From assembly GCA_947184155.2 (NCBI GenBank), contig CAMXCT020002767.1, forward strand, positions 23,704 through 87,703: a DNA stretch of 64,000 nucleotides, in the 5' to 3' direction. Position 1 is the first letter of the stretch. Each line of letters opens with the position of its first letter. The notes beneath the pieces were generated by a model. That model was not told where the DNA came from. It saw only the letters and a program-made list of their open reading frames with translations, and made no database searches. This stretch comes from Cladocopium goreaui (Eukaryota > Sar > Dinophyceae > Suessiales > Symbiodiniaceae). Below, piece after piece: positions 53,160 through 64,000 of the stretch. Position numbers and translations under genes: made by a program.

Positions 53160-53267
53160 TGTTGTTGTTGTTGTTGTCGTGTTGTTGTTGTTGTTTGTTG
53201 TTTGTTGTTTGTTGTTTGTTGTTTGTTGTTTGTTGTTTGTTGTTTGTTGTTTGTTGTTTGTTGTTTG
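52966..53267. repeat. TTTC / TTTG / TTG microsatellite leading into the gap
   Basis: Successive TTTC, TTTG, TTG and TTTGTTG tracts give poly-Val, poly-Leu, poly-Cys and poly-Phe shadow ORFs. Such a tract explains why the assembly stopped here. Confidence 0.95.
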
Positions 53268-53367
53268 NNNNNNNNNNNNNNNNNNNNNNNNNNNNNNNNN
53301 NNNNNNNNNNNNNNNNNNNNNNNNNNNNNNNNNNNNNNNNNNNNNNNNNNNNNNNNNNNNNNNNNNN
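53268..53367. other. Assembly gap of exactly 100 N
   Basis: A round number of N marks a gap of unknown length. Everything to the right is linked only by scaffolding. Confidence 0.99.
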
Positions 53368-55100
53368 GCCGACCCTAGTATATTATATTAATTTCGATAA
53401 TATTAAAAATATATAATTTATATTAATAATTTAAATTATATTTTTTTAAAAAAATAATTAAATTTATTTAAGAATTTTGTTTTATAATAATTATTTGGAA
53501 TTTTATTTTTATTTATAATAATTTTTAATTTTATAAGATTTCGTCGATTGGGAATATTATAAAATATTATAAATATAATATATGTATTTTAAAATTTTAA
53601 AAAAATAAAAATCGAATTAGGTTATTTTTTTAATATTTTATTATTTTTAATAATAATAAAATAAATAATAATATTATATTCTTAATTATTATTATTATAT
53701 TATAATTTATAATTATAAATATACAACAAAAAATTACTTTAAAACTATTAATTAAATTATTTTTTTAAAATTATATTATCTATAATTATATTAGCAAAAC
53801 CGTATAAGGTGGTGATGGAAATTTTAGATAATAGGAAATTTATATGAAACATCGGTTGTTTTGAATTACGGATGGCAGAACGAATCTATTGATAAATTTC
53901 TAATGATGAAATGAAAAATGGTTGGAATTATATATTTTTTTGAGCGGTTATAATGGTTACAATGCTGGTCGGTCATTTTACCCACAACTACTGGATGTAG
54001 TGTGGTATAGTGCAGTTACAATTAGAAGTGTAGTGTAATGAAATTAAAATTGTGGTATTAGTAGTGTAGTTGTAGTTGTAATTGTAGTTGTAGTTGTAGT
54101 TAGTGTAGTGTGGTGTGGTGCGGTGTGGTGTCGTGTAGTCTAGTATAATATAATATAATTGTAGTTGTAGTTGTAGTAGTAGTTAGTATAGTGTAGTGTG
54201 GTGTGGTGTGGTGTAGTGGAGTGAAGTGGAGTGTAGTATAGTCTAATATAATTTAATATAAGATAATATAATATAATTAATTTAATTTAATTTAATATTA
54301 TTGTAATTATAATGATTTATTTATTTATTTATTTAAATATGAGAAAATAGAATTATTTTCGAAATTTATTTAATGTTTATATTTAATAATTTTAATAATA
54401 ATATAATTTTGTTTTTTTTAAAATATTTTTACACCCGACAATATTAAAATAAAAAACAAAATAAAAACATTTTTTTTTTTAAATTCATTATATTAAAAAT
54501 ATTATTTTTACATTTTTTCTTAAAAAACAATAATAACCTTATACCAAAATATTTTATAATTTTTATTTTATACTTATTTAATTAAATTATTATACCTATT
54601 ACGATTACGAATACGAATATTATACGTATTAATTAACATTTTTATTTTAAAATTAAAAAAAATAATATTTTAAAATTTTAAATAAATATATTTCTTGAAA
54701 TATATGTATCTCGAAAAAAATATTTTTACAAATCATATTTTAAATACTATATATTTATATTTTTTTTGGAAATATTAAGAATTGCCGCTAATTTTCTATA
54801 TTTTTAAATTGGAAATATATTTCGTACGACAATGGCGTATAGCTCTGAACCCGTCAATTTTTATATTTTTTTAATTTATTTTTTTCATTTCAATTTCATA
54901 TAAATAATTAATACATAATAAAATATAATAATATATAATATTATTATATATTATTATATATTATTATATATTATTATATATTATTATATATTATTATATA
55001 TTATTATATATTAATATATATTATTATATATTATTATATATTATTATATATTATTATATATTATTATATATTATTATATATTATTATATATTATAATCCC
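53368..55100. repeat. Very AT-rich DNA with short tandem repeats
   Basis: Most of this part is A/T, with small islands such as 53800-54000. It has a TAGTTG/GTGTGGTGTAG repeat at about 54060-54240 and about fifteen copies of the 10-bp unit TTATTATATA at 54935-55093. No frame of useful length and no organelle gene could be recognised. Confidence 0.75.
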
Positions 55101-55837
55101 CTGTGGTACCGGTCAAAAGGGTCCAATGCTGGGAAAAAATGCCTTAAATCGTTTGGTCCACAACCTTTTGGAATTGATTTCCAAAGGGTACAACCCAACA
55201 AATTTAAGCCAACAACCAAGTTGTAATTTCCCGGGCAAACAAATTAAAATCCTGTTCCACAACCTTTATGTGGACTAACATTTCTCCTGGCCCACCATTG
55301 CGCTGACACAACTCTTTTCCTGGGTCATAACCTTTATGATGATACATGTGTACCTACCCCATTCAGATCGTCAAGTCGATTGAATTGGAAGATCACGACC
55401 TTTCAAAAATTGCTGAGGGTTTGGCATAAACACTTTTCTTGTCATAAAATTCAAATCCTGGGTCACAGGGTTTCCACCGGCTCCATCATTTTTTTGCTCG
55501 CATGCTGTCAAGATCTTTCAAGACGGGGAGATGGATGACACTAGGCTTTGGAGGTCCAGAACTGTTTCTCTCTCTCTCTCTCTCTGTTGGAAATGACCAG
55601 AAATGATGTGTCCTCTCTACATGATTGTCGATCCCCGTCGGTACAAAAACGTGGGGTACAGTCCTAGAAAAAAATCGGTCTAAAATGATGACCCCTAACC
55701 TTTGAGAGAGGTTTTAGAGCTTTAAATTCCTGGTTCCTAACCTCTGAAGCCGAAATCTCACTTCCAACCACCTTTTTGAATTTTCTTTGCTAATTCCCCA
55801 AACAATTTACTGTTAGGGGTTCTCAGTTCTTTCTTAA
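55101..55837. other. Unique sequence, no gene recognised
   Basis: Contains a CTCTCT tract at about 55567-55585. The word cctttaac/aacctttgag recurs loosely. No exon candidate is convincing. Confidence 0.45.
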
Positions 55838-57595
55838 GATGTGTCCGCCTCTTTGTGCCTGCTGGTGTCCGCCTCTCCGGTCTTGTCTGTGCCTTGTCTC
55901 CCTTTATTTGTTTCCCTTCATGTGTTTCCCTTAGTGGTGGTGTCCGCCTTGCCGGTCTTGTTTGTGCCTTGTCTCCCTTCATTTGTCTCCCTTCATGTGT
56001 CTTCCTTAGTGTGGTGTCCGCCTCGCCGGTCTTGTCTGTGCCTTGTCTCCCTTCATTTGTCTCCCTTCATGTATCTCCCTAGTGGTGGTGTCCGCCTCGC
56101 CGGTCTTGTCTGTGCCTTGTTTTCCTTCATTTGTCTTCCTTCATGTGTCTCCCTTAGTGGTGGTGTCCGCCTCGCCGGTCTTGTCTGTGCCTTGTTTCCC
56201 TTCATTTGTCTCCCTTTATGTGTCTCCCTTAGTGGTGGTGTCCGCCTCGCCGGTCTTGTCTGTGCCTTATCCCTTTATTTAACTCCCTTGATGTATCTCC
56301 CTTAGTGGTGGTGTCCGCCTCGCCGGTCTTGTCTGTGCCTTGTCTCCCTTCATGTGTCTCCCTGAGTAGTGGTGTCCGCCTCTCCGGTCTTGTTTGTGCC
56401 TTGTCTCCCTTTATTTGTCTCCCTTAGTGGTGGTGTCCGCCTCGCCGGTCTTGTCTGTGCCTTGTTTCCCTTCATTTGTTTCCCATCATGTGTTGCCCTG
56501 AGTGGCGGTGTCCGCCTCTCCGGTCTTGTCTGGGCCTTGTCTGAGTGGTGGTGTCCGCTTTTCCGATCTTGTCTGTACCTTGTCTCCCTTCATTTGTCTC
56601 CCTTCGTGTGTCTCCCTGAGTGTGGTGTCCGCCTCTCCGGTCTTGTCTGTGCCTTATCTCCCTTCATGTGTCCCCCTGAGTGGTGGCGTCCGCCGCTCCG
56701 GTCTTGTCTGTGCCTTGTCTCCCTTCATATGTCTCCCTGAGTTCTGGTGTCCGCCTCGCCGGTCTTGTCTGTGCCTTTTCTCTCTTCATTTGTCTCCCTT
56801 CATGTGTCTCCCTGAGTGGTGTTGTCCGCCTTTCCGGTCTTGTCTGTGCCCTGTCTCCCTTCATTTGTTGCCCATCATGTGTCTCCCTGAGTGGTGGTGT
56901 CCGCCTCGCCGGTCTTATCTGTGCCCTTGTCTCCCTTCATGTATCTCCCTGAGTGGTGGTGTCCGCCTCTCCGATCTTATCTGTACCTTGTCTCCCTTCA
57001 TTTGTCTCCCTTCGTGTGTCTCCCTCAGTGGTGGTGTCCGCCTCTCCGGTCTTGTCTGTGCCTTTTCTCCCTGCATGTGTCTCCCTGAGTGGTGGTGTCC
57101 GCCTCTCCGGTCTTGTCTGTGCCTTGTCTCCCTTCATGTGTCTCCCTGAGTGGTGGTGTCCGCCTCTCCGGTGTCTGTGAGTTGTCTCCCTTCATGCGCT
57201 TCCCTGAGTTGTGGTGTCCGCCTCTCCGGTCTTGTCTGTGCCTTGTTTCCCTTCATATGTCCCCCCTGCATGTGTTTCCCTTATCGGTGGTGTCCGCCTC
57301 GCCGGTCTTGTCTGTGCCTTGTCTCCCTTTATTTGTCTCCCATTATATGTTTCCCTGAGTGGCGGTGTCCGCCTCTCCGGTCTTGTCAGTGCCTTGTCTC
57401 CCTTCATTTGTCTCCCTGAGTGGTGGTGTCCACCTCTCCGGTTTTGTCTGTGCCTTGTCTCCCTTCATGTGTCTCCTGAGTGGTGGTGTCAGCCTCTCCG
57501 GTCTTGTCTGTGCCTTGTCTCCCTTCATTTGTCTCCCTTCATGTGTCTCCCTTCATTTGTCTCCCGTCATGTGTCTCCCTGAGTGGTGGTGTCCT
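55838..57595. repeat. Satellite with a period of 75 bp and shortened units
   Basis: The unit contains GGTGGTGTCCGCCTCTCCGG, TCTTGTCTGTGCCTTGTCTC and CCTTCATGTGTCTCCCTGAG. Full units repeat at 75 bp (for example 56101, 56176, 56251); others lack the CATTTGTCTCCCTT block. All three plus-strand frames and at least one minus-strand frame stay open for long stretches (up to 215 codons). The peptide is a bare repeat (VVSASPVLSVPCLP), so I call it satellite, not a gene. Confidence 0.9.
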
Positions 57596-59403
57596 TTGGT
57601 ACACTGCATTGTCAGGGCATCCCTACCATCCAAGAATGAATAACGGAGGGGGGGGGAGGCCCCCCTGTCAATACATTAGGCGCCATTAGACTATACATAT
57701 ATATATATACATGTGTGTGTTTGGCGTTTCAACACTTCTTCCTCCCCAACCTTGGTTTATTCTACTTTCAATAGATGTAGAATCATAAGTTCTCCGATGA
57801 ACATTCATCGGCTCCGTGGCCGTTGGGACTCAAAAAGGTGGGGTGATTTTGGGCGGGGCGACTCCATCCGTGGGGTCCCCAGTCGGACTGCGGAAGGGCT
57901 GAGGGCGGAAATTTGTTTGGGGCCTGGGTATTTGTTTCAATTTCTTTCAGCCCAGAAAGTCTGAAATTCTGCAGAAGCTATAGAAACAGCATGTTCGATC
58001 CGCACTGGCGTGGGAGGAAAAAGAAGAAGAGCTTGAAGAAGTGCGCAAACAAGCGCAGTACAATGAACATCAATGAACCCTTGGACACTTGCATCCCAGT
58101 GGATTGGAGATGGGAGATGGATCTACAGATAGATAGTAAGCCCCAGCTTGGGATGTCGCTTCCACCCTGCAGATGTTGGTTCCCTTAAAGTTCAAAGCCG
58201 CCTTCCGGGAAGATGCGGCCGGGTACCCAGGACTTAAGATATCCGATAGTCAATGCCTTGGAAATCTCCCATGTTCTGATAAGAAATCTCATCAATGGCG
58301 GATTCCATTGCTTTCCATGGCTATTATGTTTGATTCTCGGAGGGGGATTCAGAGTTTGGAAATATGGAATAATCAGGATGGTTTTGATATATTAATGTTG
58401 ATGCTTATTCATAATGGAGGACTTCTTGGCGGCAGGGCATCGAGTCCTGAGGGTTTCAAAGAAGGCAAAGCACATCAAAACACACAGTGAATCGGCACCT
58501 TTCAGCATGAAATTTGACTGCGTACCCAGACTAGTTCTGCGGAAATGACCCCCAACTTTGATGAATCTATATGGTGATCGATCTAAAGGTCCTTGTAAGG
58601 AGTTTTAATTGCGAAAGCCGTGCATGTTATGTTGGAAACCCTCGCGAAAGTTTTTTTTCGAGTTCGCGAAAAAGTAAAATTTTATTTCGCGAAAGTTTCG
58701 CGAAAGTTGGGTATTATAATCATTATATGTAAAGGGCTGCCACCCACTGCCGCCCGGGGTCCGGCAGGAGAAGGGCACCAGAGAATGCGAGTAGCAGCAG
58801 CCAAGTTTCCAAAAGTGAGGCTTTGCGAGAGCCAAACACCAAGGCCCCTGGTCTTCGCTTTTCCTTCAGTGCACCCCCTGCTGATGGCCGGGGTCTGTGA
58901 ATAGGGATATTTCCGCGAAAGTTATGCGAAAGAGCGGGCGAAAGTCAAAGTGCATGTTGAAGGGGGTGGGCCAGTAAACTTTGCAAAAAAAATCTGTCCT
59001 GAGAAGGGATTCCGTGATGCTAGCTGCATGCTTAAAAGGCTACGAAGAAGTGATCCGTGATTCTCTGGCGTAATTTGGCAGGTGGTGAACGAATCTTCAT
59101 ATATGAGGTGTTGTTGGCCAACATGGGCCCCGCGAAAGATAACCATGGAGTTCGTGAAAGTTTCGCGAAAGTAAGATTTTTATTCGCGAAGAATGGCCGT
59201 TCCGGGATAAAGGAATTTTGATCAACAACCATATGGAGGTTTCCTGAAATGGAGGTACCCCCAAATCATCCATTTTAGCCACCCATTTGACGCACACAGA
59301 CTTTTTTGCAGAAGACTTGCAAAGCAGGCAAGATAGAGCTGGATCCTCAAGAGGAAGGAAGGGAAACCAAAATAAATTAGTACCAACTTCCTGCAAAGTA
59401 AAG
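57596..59403. other. Unique sequence with a TTTCGCGAAA motif cluster
   Basis: No supported gene. A short open stretch at about 57990-58070 (ALAWEEKEEELEEVRKQAQ) looks like part of an exon but ends at a stop. TTTCGCGAAA-like motifs cluster at 58642-58708, 58908-58945 and 59131-59190. Confidence 0.4.
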
Positions 59404-60745
59404 GAAATGATAGGGATTGGAATCGCAACCTGCGGGATGCAGCTTTTGGGACTGGAATCGCAACCTCGACTTGAATCGCAACCTGTGTGGGTTGCAGGCT
59501 TTTTGGGAGGGATTGGAATCGCAACTTGCAGGTTGCGAATTGAGTCGCAACCTGCGGGATGCAGGTTTTGGGACTGGAATCGCAACCTCGAAGTGAATCG
59601 CAACCTGCAGGTTCCAGGCTTTTGGGACTGGAATCGCAACCCGCAGGTTGCGAATTGGAGTGCAGGTTGCGAATTAAATCGCAACCTGCGGGATGCAGGT
59701 TTTGGGCATGGAATCGCAACTTGCAGGTTGCGAATTGAATCGCAACCTGCGGGATGCAGGTTTTGGGACTGGAATCACAACCTCGAAGTGAATCGCAACC
59801 TGTGTGGGTTGCAGGCTTTTGGGACTGGAATCGCAACTTGCAGGTTGCGAATTGAATCGCAACCTGCGGGATGCAGGTTTTGGGACTGGAATCGCAACTT
59901 CGACTCGAATCGCAACCTGTGGGTTGCAGGCTTTAATATAGGAGGGATCGGAAATGATCGGCATCGCAACTTGCAGGTTGCGAATTGAATCGCAACCTGC
60001 GGGATACAGGTTTTGGGATTGGAATCGCAACCTCGAAGTGAATCGCAACCTGCAGGTTGCAGGCTTTTGGGACTGGAATCGCAACTTGCAGGTTGCGAAG
60101 TGAGTCGCGAACCTGCGGAGTGCAGGTTACGAATTGAATTTGAATCGCAACCTGTGGGATGCAGGTTTTGGGACTGGAATCGCAACTTGCAGGTTGCGAA
60201 TTGAATCGCAACCTGCGGGATGCAGGTTTTGGGACTGGAATCGCAATTTCGACTCGAATCGCAACCTGTGGGTTGCAGGCTTTATAGGAGGGATTGTAAT
60301 CGCAACTTGCAGATTGCGAATTGAATCGCAACCTTGCGGAGTGCAGGTTGCGAATTGAATTGTGACCTGCGGGATGCAGGTTTTGGGACTGGAATCACAA
60401 CCTCGAAGTGAATCGCAACCTGCAGGTTGCAGGCTTTTGGGACTGGAATCGCAACTTGCAGGTTGCGAATTAAATCGCAACCTGCGGGATGCAGGTTTTG
60501 GGACTGGAATCGCAACTTGCAGGTTGCGAATTGAATCGCAACCTTGCGGAGTGCAGGTTGCGAATTGAATCGCAACCTGCGGGATGCAGGTTTTGGGACT
60601 GGAATCACAACCTCGACTTGAATCGCAACCTGTGGGTTGCAGGCTTATACGAGGGATCGGAAATGGTCGAAATCGCAACTTGCGGGTTGCGAATTGAATC
60701 GCAATCTGCGTGTTGTAGGTTTTGGGACTTGAATCGCATATTGAG
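59404..60745. repeat. Palindromic satellite based on GCAACCTGCAGGTTGC
   Basis: Alternating blocks: GGAATCGCAACTTGCAGGTT, GCGAATTGAATCGCAACCTG, CGGGATGCAGGTTTTGGGAC, with variants (AAGTGAATCGCAACC, TGTGGGTTGCAGGC). Each CAACCTG block has an inverted partner (CAGGTTG) nearby, so both strands can fold into hairpins. Long minus-strand ORFs (up to 212 codons) read the repeat only (NLHPAGCDSIRNLQVAIPV). Confidence 0.92.
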
Positions 60746-60880
60746 GAGGACAAGTGATCAGACATATTCTTACATGATCGTCAGACAGGTACATTTTGCA
60801 TCCCCCTTACCATTTCCACTACTAAAAGGGTCAACACGTGCTGGCTACCAAACCTCATTTGGTGGAGACATCGAATTTCA

Positions 60881-61030
60881 ATGATGAAGTCGTGCAACGG
60901 ATCTTGTAGTCAGAGGGCATGCACTGCATCTGGTAGCGGTATGAAGTCGTGCAACGGATCTTGTATAGTTAGAGGGCATGCACTGCATTTGTCTTGTAGT
61001 CAGAGGGCATGCACTGCATATCGTAGCGTT
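60881..61030. repeat. Short tandem repeat, three partial units
   Basis: ATGAAGTCGTGCAACGGATC and TAGTCAGAGGGCATGCACTG occur in tandem at about 60881, 60940 and, in part, 60993. Confidence 0.8.
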
Positions 61031-61229
61031 TTGTCACTGTTTGGATTTAGTTCTCAAAAAATATGTTGGGATGCCCAGGCAGCGCATTTAGTAGCAAGGG
61101 GGTTGGTCCATTTTTAGGCAGCATTTTGTAGTAGGAGGCTGTGCCCGTAAACGGTTATGCTGGCACAACTTCTCCCCAGAATGCCAAGGGGGATCATTTT
61201 GCCATATTTTGCCGCATTATTATCTATCT

Positions 61230-61545
61230 ATCATTCTATATATGGATTGTGCGAAGCGAAACATGCCTCGTTCGCATCGTGTTCGCACAGGTGAGAAGTG
61301 TGCTATATCCAGGGCCGGTACGGCCAAGTCCTTAAGCACCATTTTGGCCGTGCCGACTTGAGGCAGGGCTTCTGGGAATAAGATTGCGGCTGAAGGAGAT
61401 AAGATAGTTTCAAGATGTATACATCAATGTCATCCGCCTGAATGAAGATTATAGACTCATAGACCTACATAATAAGGAGACATATGGAGACCACCTCTGG
61501 ATACCTTTCAGGTGGACAGGTGATCAGACATATTCATACATGATC
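61230..61545. repeat. Dispersed repeat, copy 1
   Basis: Contains CGTGTTCGCACAGGTGAGA, TATCCAGGGCCGGTACGGCC, GCCGTGCCGACTTGAGGCAG and GAAGGAGATAAGATAGTTTC. The same series recurs at 63220-63470 nearly intact and at about 61635-61720 and 61970-62055 as parts. It is non-coding; the transposon type is unknown. Confidence 0.75.
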
Positions 61546-62637
61546 GGCATACATATGTACACTTTGCCATATTTTGCTATATAGTAAATTCTATCATTCA
61601 TATATGATTGGGATTGTGTGACGCCTTGTGTCTTGCCTCCTTCGCGTCGTGTTCGCGTCGTGGTCGCACAGGTGAGAGGTATACTATATCCAGGGCCGGT
61701 ACGGCCAAGTCCTTAAGCACCACTATATGGTTATCCCTACCACCTCAGAATGAACAAAAGGGGGGGAGGCCCTCTGTCAATACAGTAGGCACCATTAGAT
61801 GTTGAAAATGAATGTTAAATCATATCAAAGACATATCGGGAACTTGCATTTACATCCTGCGGCCACCGGTGCCTCGAGTGGATTTTGTGGGTGCTACACC
61901 GCCATTGCGATCAGGACCGGCTTTGTGGGTGCATCACGTCATCGGTATGGTTCCTTCAGATGGATATATATGGCTGTGCCGATTTCAGGCAAGGTTTCTG
62001 GGAATAAGATTGCGATAGATTACGACTGAAGGAGATAAGATAGTTTCAAGAAATATGCGGGAGTTGACAAAGGTTGAAGGAATGCTTGAGGAGCAGGCGT
62101 GGCATCCGTGCTTTTCTGAGAACTATGGACCATTAATTATGGACCCTTGCGCGATACGTGCGACATCTCCAGTTGGACCCGCCGCCCAAGTCGTGACAGA
62201 ATACATTTCGAATCATTGTCGTCGCAACAGTGGCAGGAATTCGTCCAAAGAATGGACAAGCTTGGGGCCACAGAGGTTGGCAAGGTTCTCAACTACGAGC
62301 TCCTTTGCCAAGATGTGTGACACATGCTTCTGTGAGGCTGTGCCAACGCATGTGACGTGACCCTGGCGGACTGCTTTGATCGAAGTATGGTCTTAGTATG
62401 ACACAGATAATTCACTTCCAAATATGAATATATATTTAATTATATTTATATATACGGTAACGACATTTAAATATGTGGAGGGCGGGCCAGACTGCGAGGC
62501 CCCGGAGGTAGTATGAAACACCAGTTCCATCCGTATGTTGAAATGGCTGGGCCCGTTCCGCATATTTAAATATCGATTCAAACACAGTTGAACCAGTGGC
62601 TACGGACCTCCAAAGAAATTTTCAGCTTACCCTGAAT
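61546..62637. other. Fragments of the dispersed repeat and unique sequence
   Basis: 61635-61720 and 61970-62055 are partial copies of the 61230 repeat. An open stretch at 62055-62360 (101 codons, MRELTKVEGMLEEQAWHPCF) could be coding, but neither its family nor its splice sites are apparent. Confidence 0.4.
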
Positions 62638-62925
62638 CCTCCACAAATCCTCCATAAATCCCTCATAAATCCACCATAAATCCATCATAAACTCACCATA
62701 AATTATCCATAAATCCACCATAAATCCTCCGTAAATCTACCATAAATCTTCCATGAATCCTCCACAAATCCTCTACATATCCTCCGTAAATCAACCGTAA
62801 ATCCACCATAAACCTACTATAAATCCTCCATAAATCCACCATAAATCCTGCATGAATCCTCCATAAATCCTTCATGAATCCTCCATAAATCTATCATAAA
62901 TGCTCCACAAAACCTCCATAACACC
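62638..62925. repeat. 11-bp minisatellite (CCACCATAAAT type)
   Basis: About 25 degenerate copies of ATCCACCATAA/ATCCTCCATAA. The minus-strand ORF over it is purely repetitive. Confidence 0.9.
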
Positions 62926-63219
62926 TATATTTGCAAGTGGAGGCGAGCCACGGAAAACCTTCCTGGAGGTAGTCTGAAATACCAGTTCGTATATTTTGAA
63001 TCCGTATGTTTAAGTGGCCGGGCGGGCCACGGAAACCCTTCCCGGAGGTAGTCCAATACCAGTTCGTATATTTAAAAATCCGTACATTGAAATGTAGTTA
63101 CCGTATATTTATATATATATATATATATATATACATATTCATTTATTTATTTCCATTATTTGCTACATTATTACCAGTCATTCTATATATGAGAGGATTT
63201 CCGAAGCCTTGAGCCATGC
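62926..63219. other. Short repeats and AT tract
   Basis: Two copies of GGCGRGCCACGGAAAMCCTTCC at about 62943 and 63022, each followed by GGAGGTAGTC, then an AT microsatellite at 63107-63135. No gene is visible. Confidence 0.5.
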
Positions 63220-63470
63220 CTCGTCCGCATCGTGTTCGCACAGGTGAGAAGTGTGCTATATCCAGGGCCGGTACGGCCAAGTCCTTGAGCACCATTTTGG
63301 CCGTGCCGACTTGAGGCAGGGCTTCCGGGAATAAGATTACGGCTGAAGGAGATCAGATAGTTTCAAGATGTATGCATCAATGTCATCCGCCTGAATGAAG
63401 ATTATAGACCGACATAATATGGAGACCACCTCTGGATACCTTTGATCTGGACAGAGCATAAGAAGGTGAG
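63220..63470. repeat. Dispersed repeat, copy 2
   Basis: Repeats the 61230-61545 block from CGCATCGTGTTCGCACAGG to the GGAGACCACCTCTGGATACC segment with a few substitutions and a short deletion around 63400. The two copies are in the same orientation about 2 kb apart. Confidence 0.75.
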
Positions 63471-63481
63471 AGAGGACATGG

Positions 63482-63994
63482 AGGGTTCGGTATCGAAGTC
63501 TTCAGCATTGCTTAGGGGCACTGCCCCTAAGCGATTCTGCGGTGCTGGGGGCGATTCCGACAGTATGAGAAGACATCAGCATTGCTTTGGAGCACCCAGC
63601 ATTGCTTAGGGGCGCTGCCCCTAAGCGATGCTAAGATTTTTTGGTGAAAGTCTTCTTTCCTTAGGCAAGCGTCTTCTGCCGGCCCCCGGCACAAAAGGAA
63701 AGGACAGAAGAGGATAGGAAAGAAAAGAAAAGAAAAGGAAAGGCATCTCGTTCTCCTCCACGGACACGAGAAGAAAAGAAAGGAAAGAAAAAGGAACACC
63801 TATCTAGGGGACGGTTGCCTAAGGAAAGAAAAAAAAAGGAAAGATTTCCAGGACCAGCGCTGCCCCTAAGCAATGCTGGGGGCTTAAAAGCAATGCTGAT
63901 GTCTTCTGGTACTGTTGGAATCGCCCCCAGCATCCCAGAATCGCTTAGGGGCAGCGTCCCTAAGCAATGCTGCAGACTTCAATACCGGACCCTT
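63482..63994. mobile_element. Foldback element with long inverted repeats
   Basis: The left arm (63482 to about 63622) and the right arm (about 63854-63994) are inverted copies with roughly 85-90 per cent identity by eye. Both start AGGGTYCGGTATYGAAGTCT and contain TTAGGGGCRCTGCCCCTAAG, itself a perfect palindrome type. The inner 230 bp is purine-rich (aaagaaaagaaaaggaaagg) and non-coding. No target duplication is evident; the right boundary is only 6 bases from the window end. Confidence 0.75.
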
Positions 63995-64000
63995 AATCTC

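Noticed and set aside
52748..53416. ORF of 222 codons across the gap
   Set aside because: It consists of poly-Val/Leu/Cys from a GTT repeat and N bases.
53368..55100. Mitochondrial or plastid DNA insertion suggested by high AT
   Set aside because: No cox, cob, psa or psb-like frame and no rRNA stretch could be recognised; low-complexity DNA is the simpler reading.
56502..57149. ORF of 215 codons
   Set aside because: A translated 75-bp satellite with no unique sequence.
59097..60765. Minus-strand ORFs of 195-212 codons
   Set aside because: Translation of the palindromic satellite; peptide repeats only, with no conserved domain.
61340..61375. Possible dinoflagellate spliced-leader relic (CCATTTTGGC)
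   Set aside because: Only ten bases agree with the spliced-leader core and the flanks differ; the word is part of the dispersed repeat at 61230 and 63220.

Overview
The window looks like nuclear DNA of a dinoflagellate, most likely a Symbiodiniaceae-type alga. Recognisable host genes are split into very short exons separated by introns that start with GT or GC and end in AG followed by G. Coding density is low, with many microsatellites, small inverted-repeat elements and satellites. The dominant mobile element is a tyrosine-recombinase retrotransposon carrying a cytosine-5 DNA methyltransferase, and methyltransferase capture by retrotransposons is known from dinoflagellates. There is no bacterial-style operon. 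A 100-base N gap lies at 53268-53367, so the two halves of the right side are only joined by scaffolding.

Layout. 1-27 kb is host sequence with many probable short exons. Two genes can be named: a mitochondrial ribosomal protein bL28 (two 3' exons, 9101-9573) and a pentameric ligand-gated ion channel (exons across about 14.47-18.6 kb). Three related small TIR elements (7403-7517, 7714-7797, 11797-11905) and a cluster of strong palindromes (16411-17200, inside a channel intron) lie among them. 27.09-40.29 kb is the most remarkable part. Two nearly identical 3.0-kb direct repeats, each carrying one intronless multi-pass membrane protein gene, flank a 7.16-kb Ngaro-like retroelement (30105-37262).

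The retroelement has a Gag-like ORF, a reverse transcriptase ORF ending with the first strand of RNase H, a C5-methyltransferase, the rest of RNase H, and a tyrosine recombinase. It has split direct repeats in the order A1 - body - B1 - A2 - B2 - core. The methyltransferase appears to sit inside the RNase H domain. This copy has a frame break before methyltransferase motif I and an in-frame TGA within it, so methyltransferase output from it is doubtful, although motifs IV, VI, VIII, IX and X are intact.

40.3-47.3 kb is again host sequence with isolated exons. 47.35-51.74 kb is a 64-bp HindIII-type satellite with a TATAAAA motif in nearly every unit, interrupted by a duplicated spacer that carries a CTGGTCC minisatellite. 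51.7-55.1 kb is very AT-rich and contains the gap. 55.84-57.6 kb is a roughly 75-bp satellite. 59.4-60.75 kb is a palindromic GCAACCTGCAGGTTGC satellite. 60.9-63.5 kb holds dispersed and tandem repeats, and 63482-63994 is a foldback element. No convincing gene was found to the right of about 46.4 kb.
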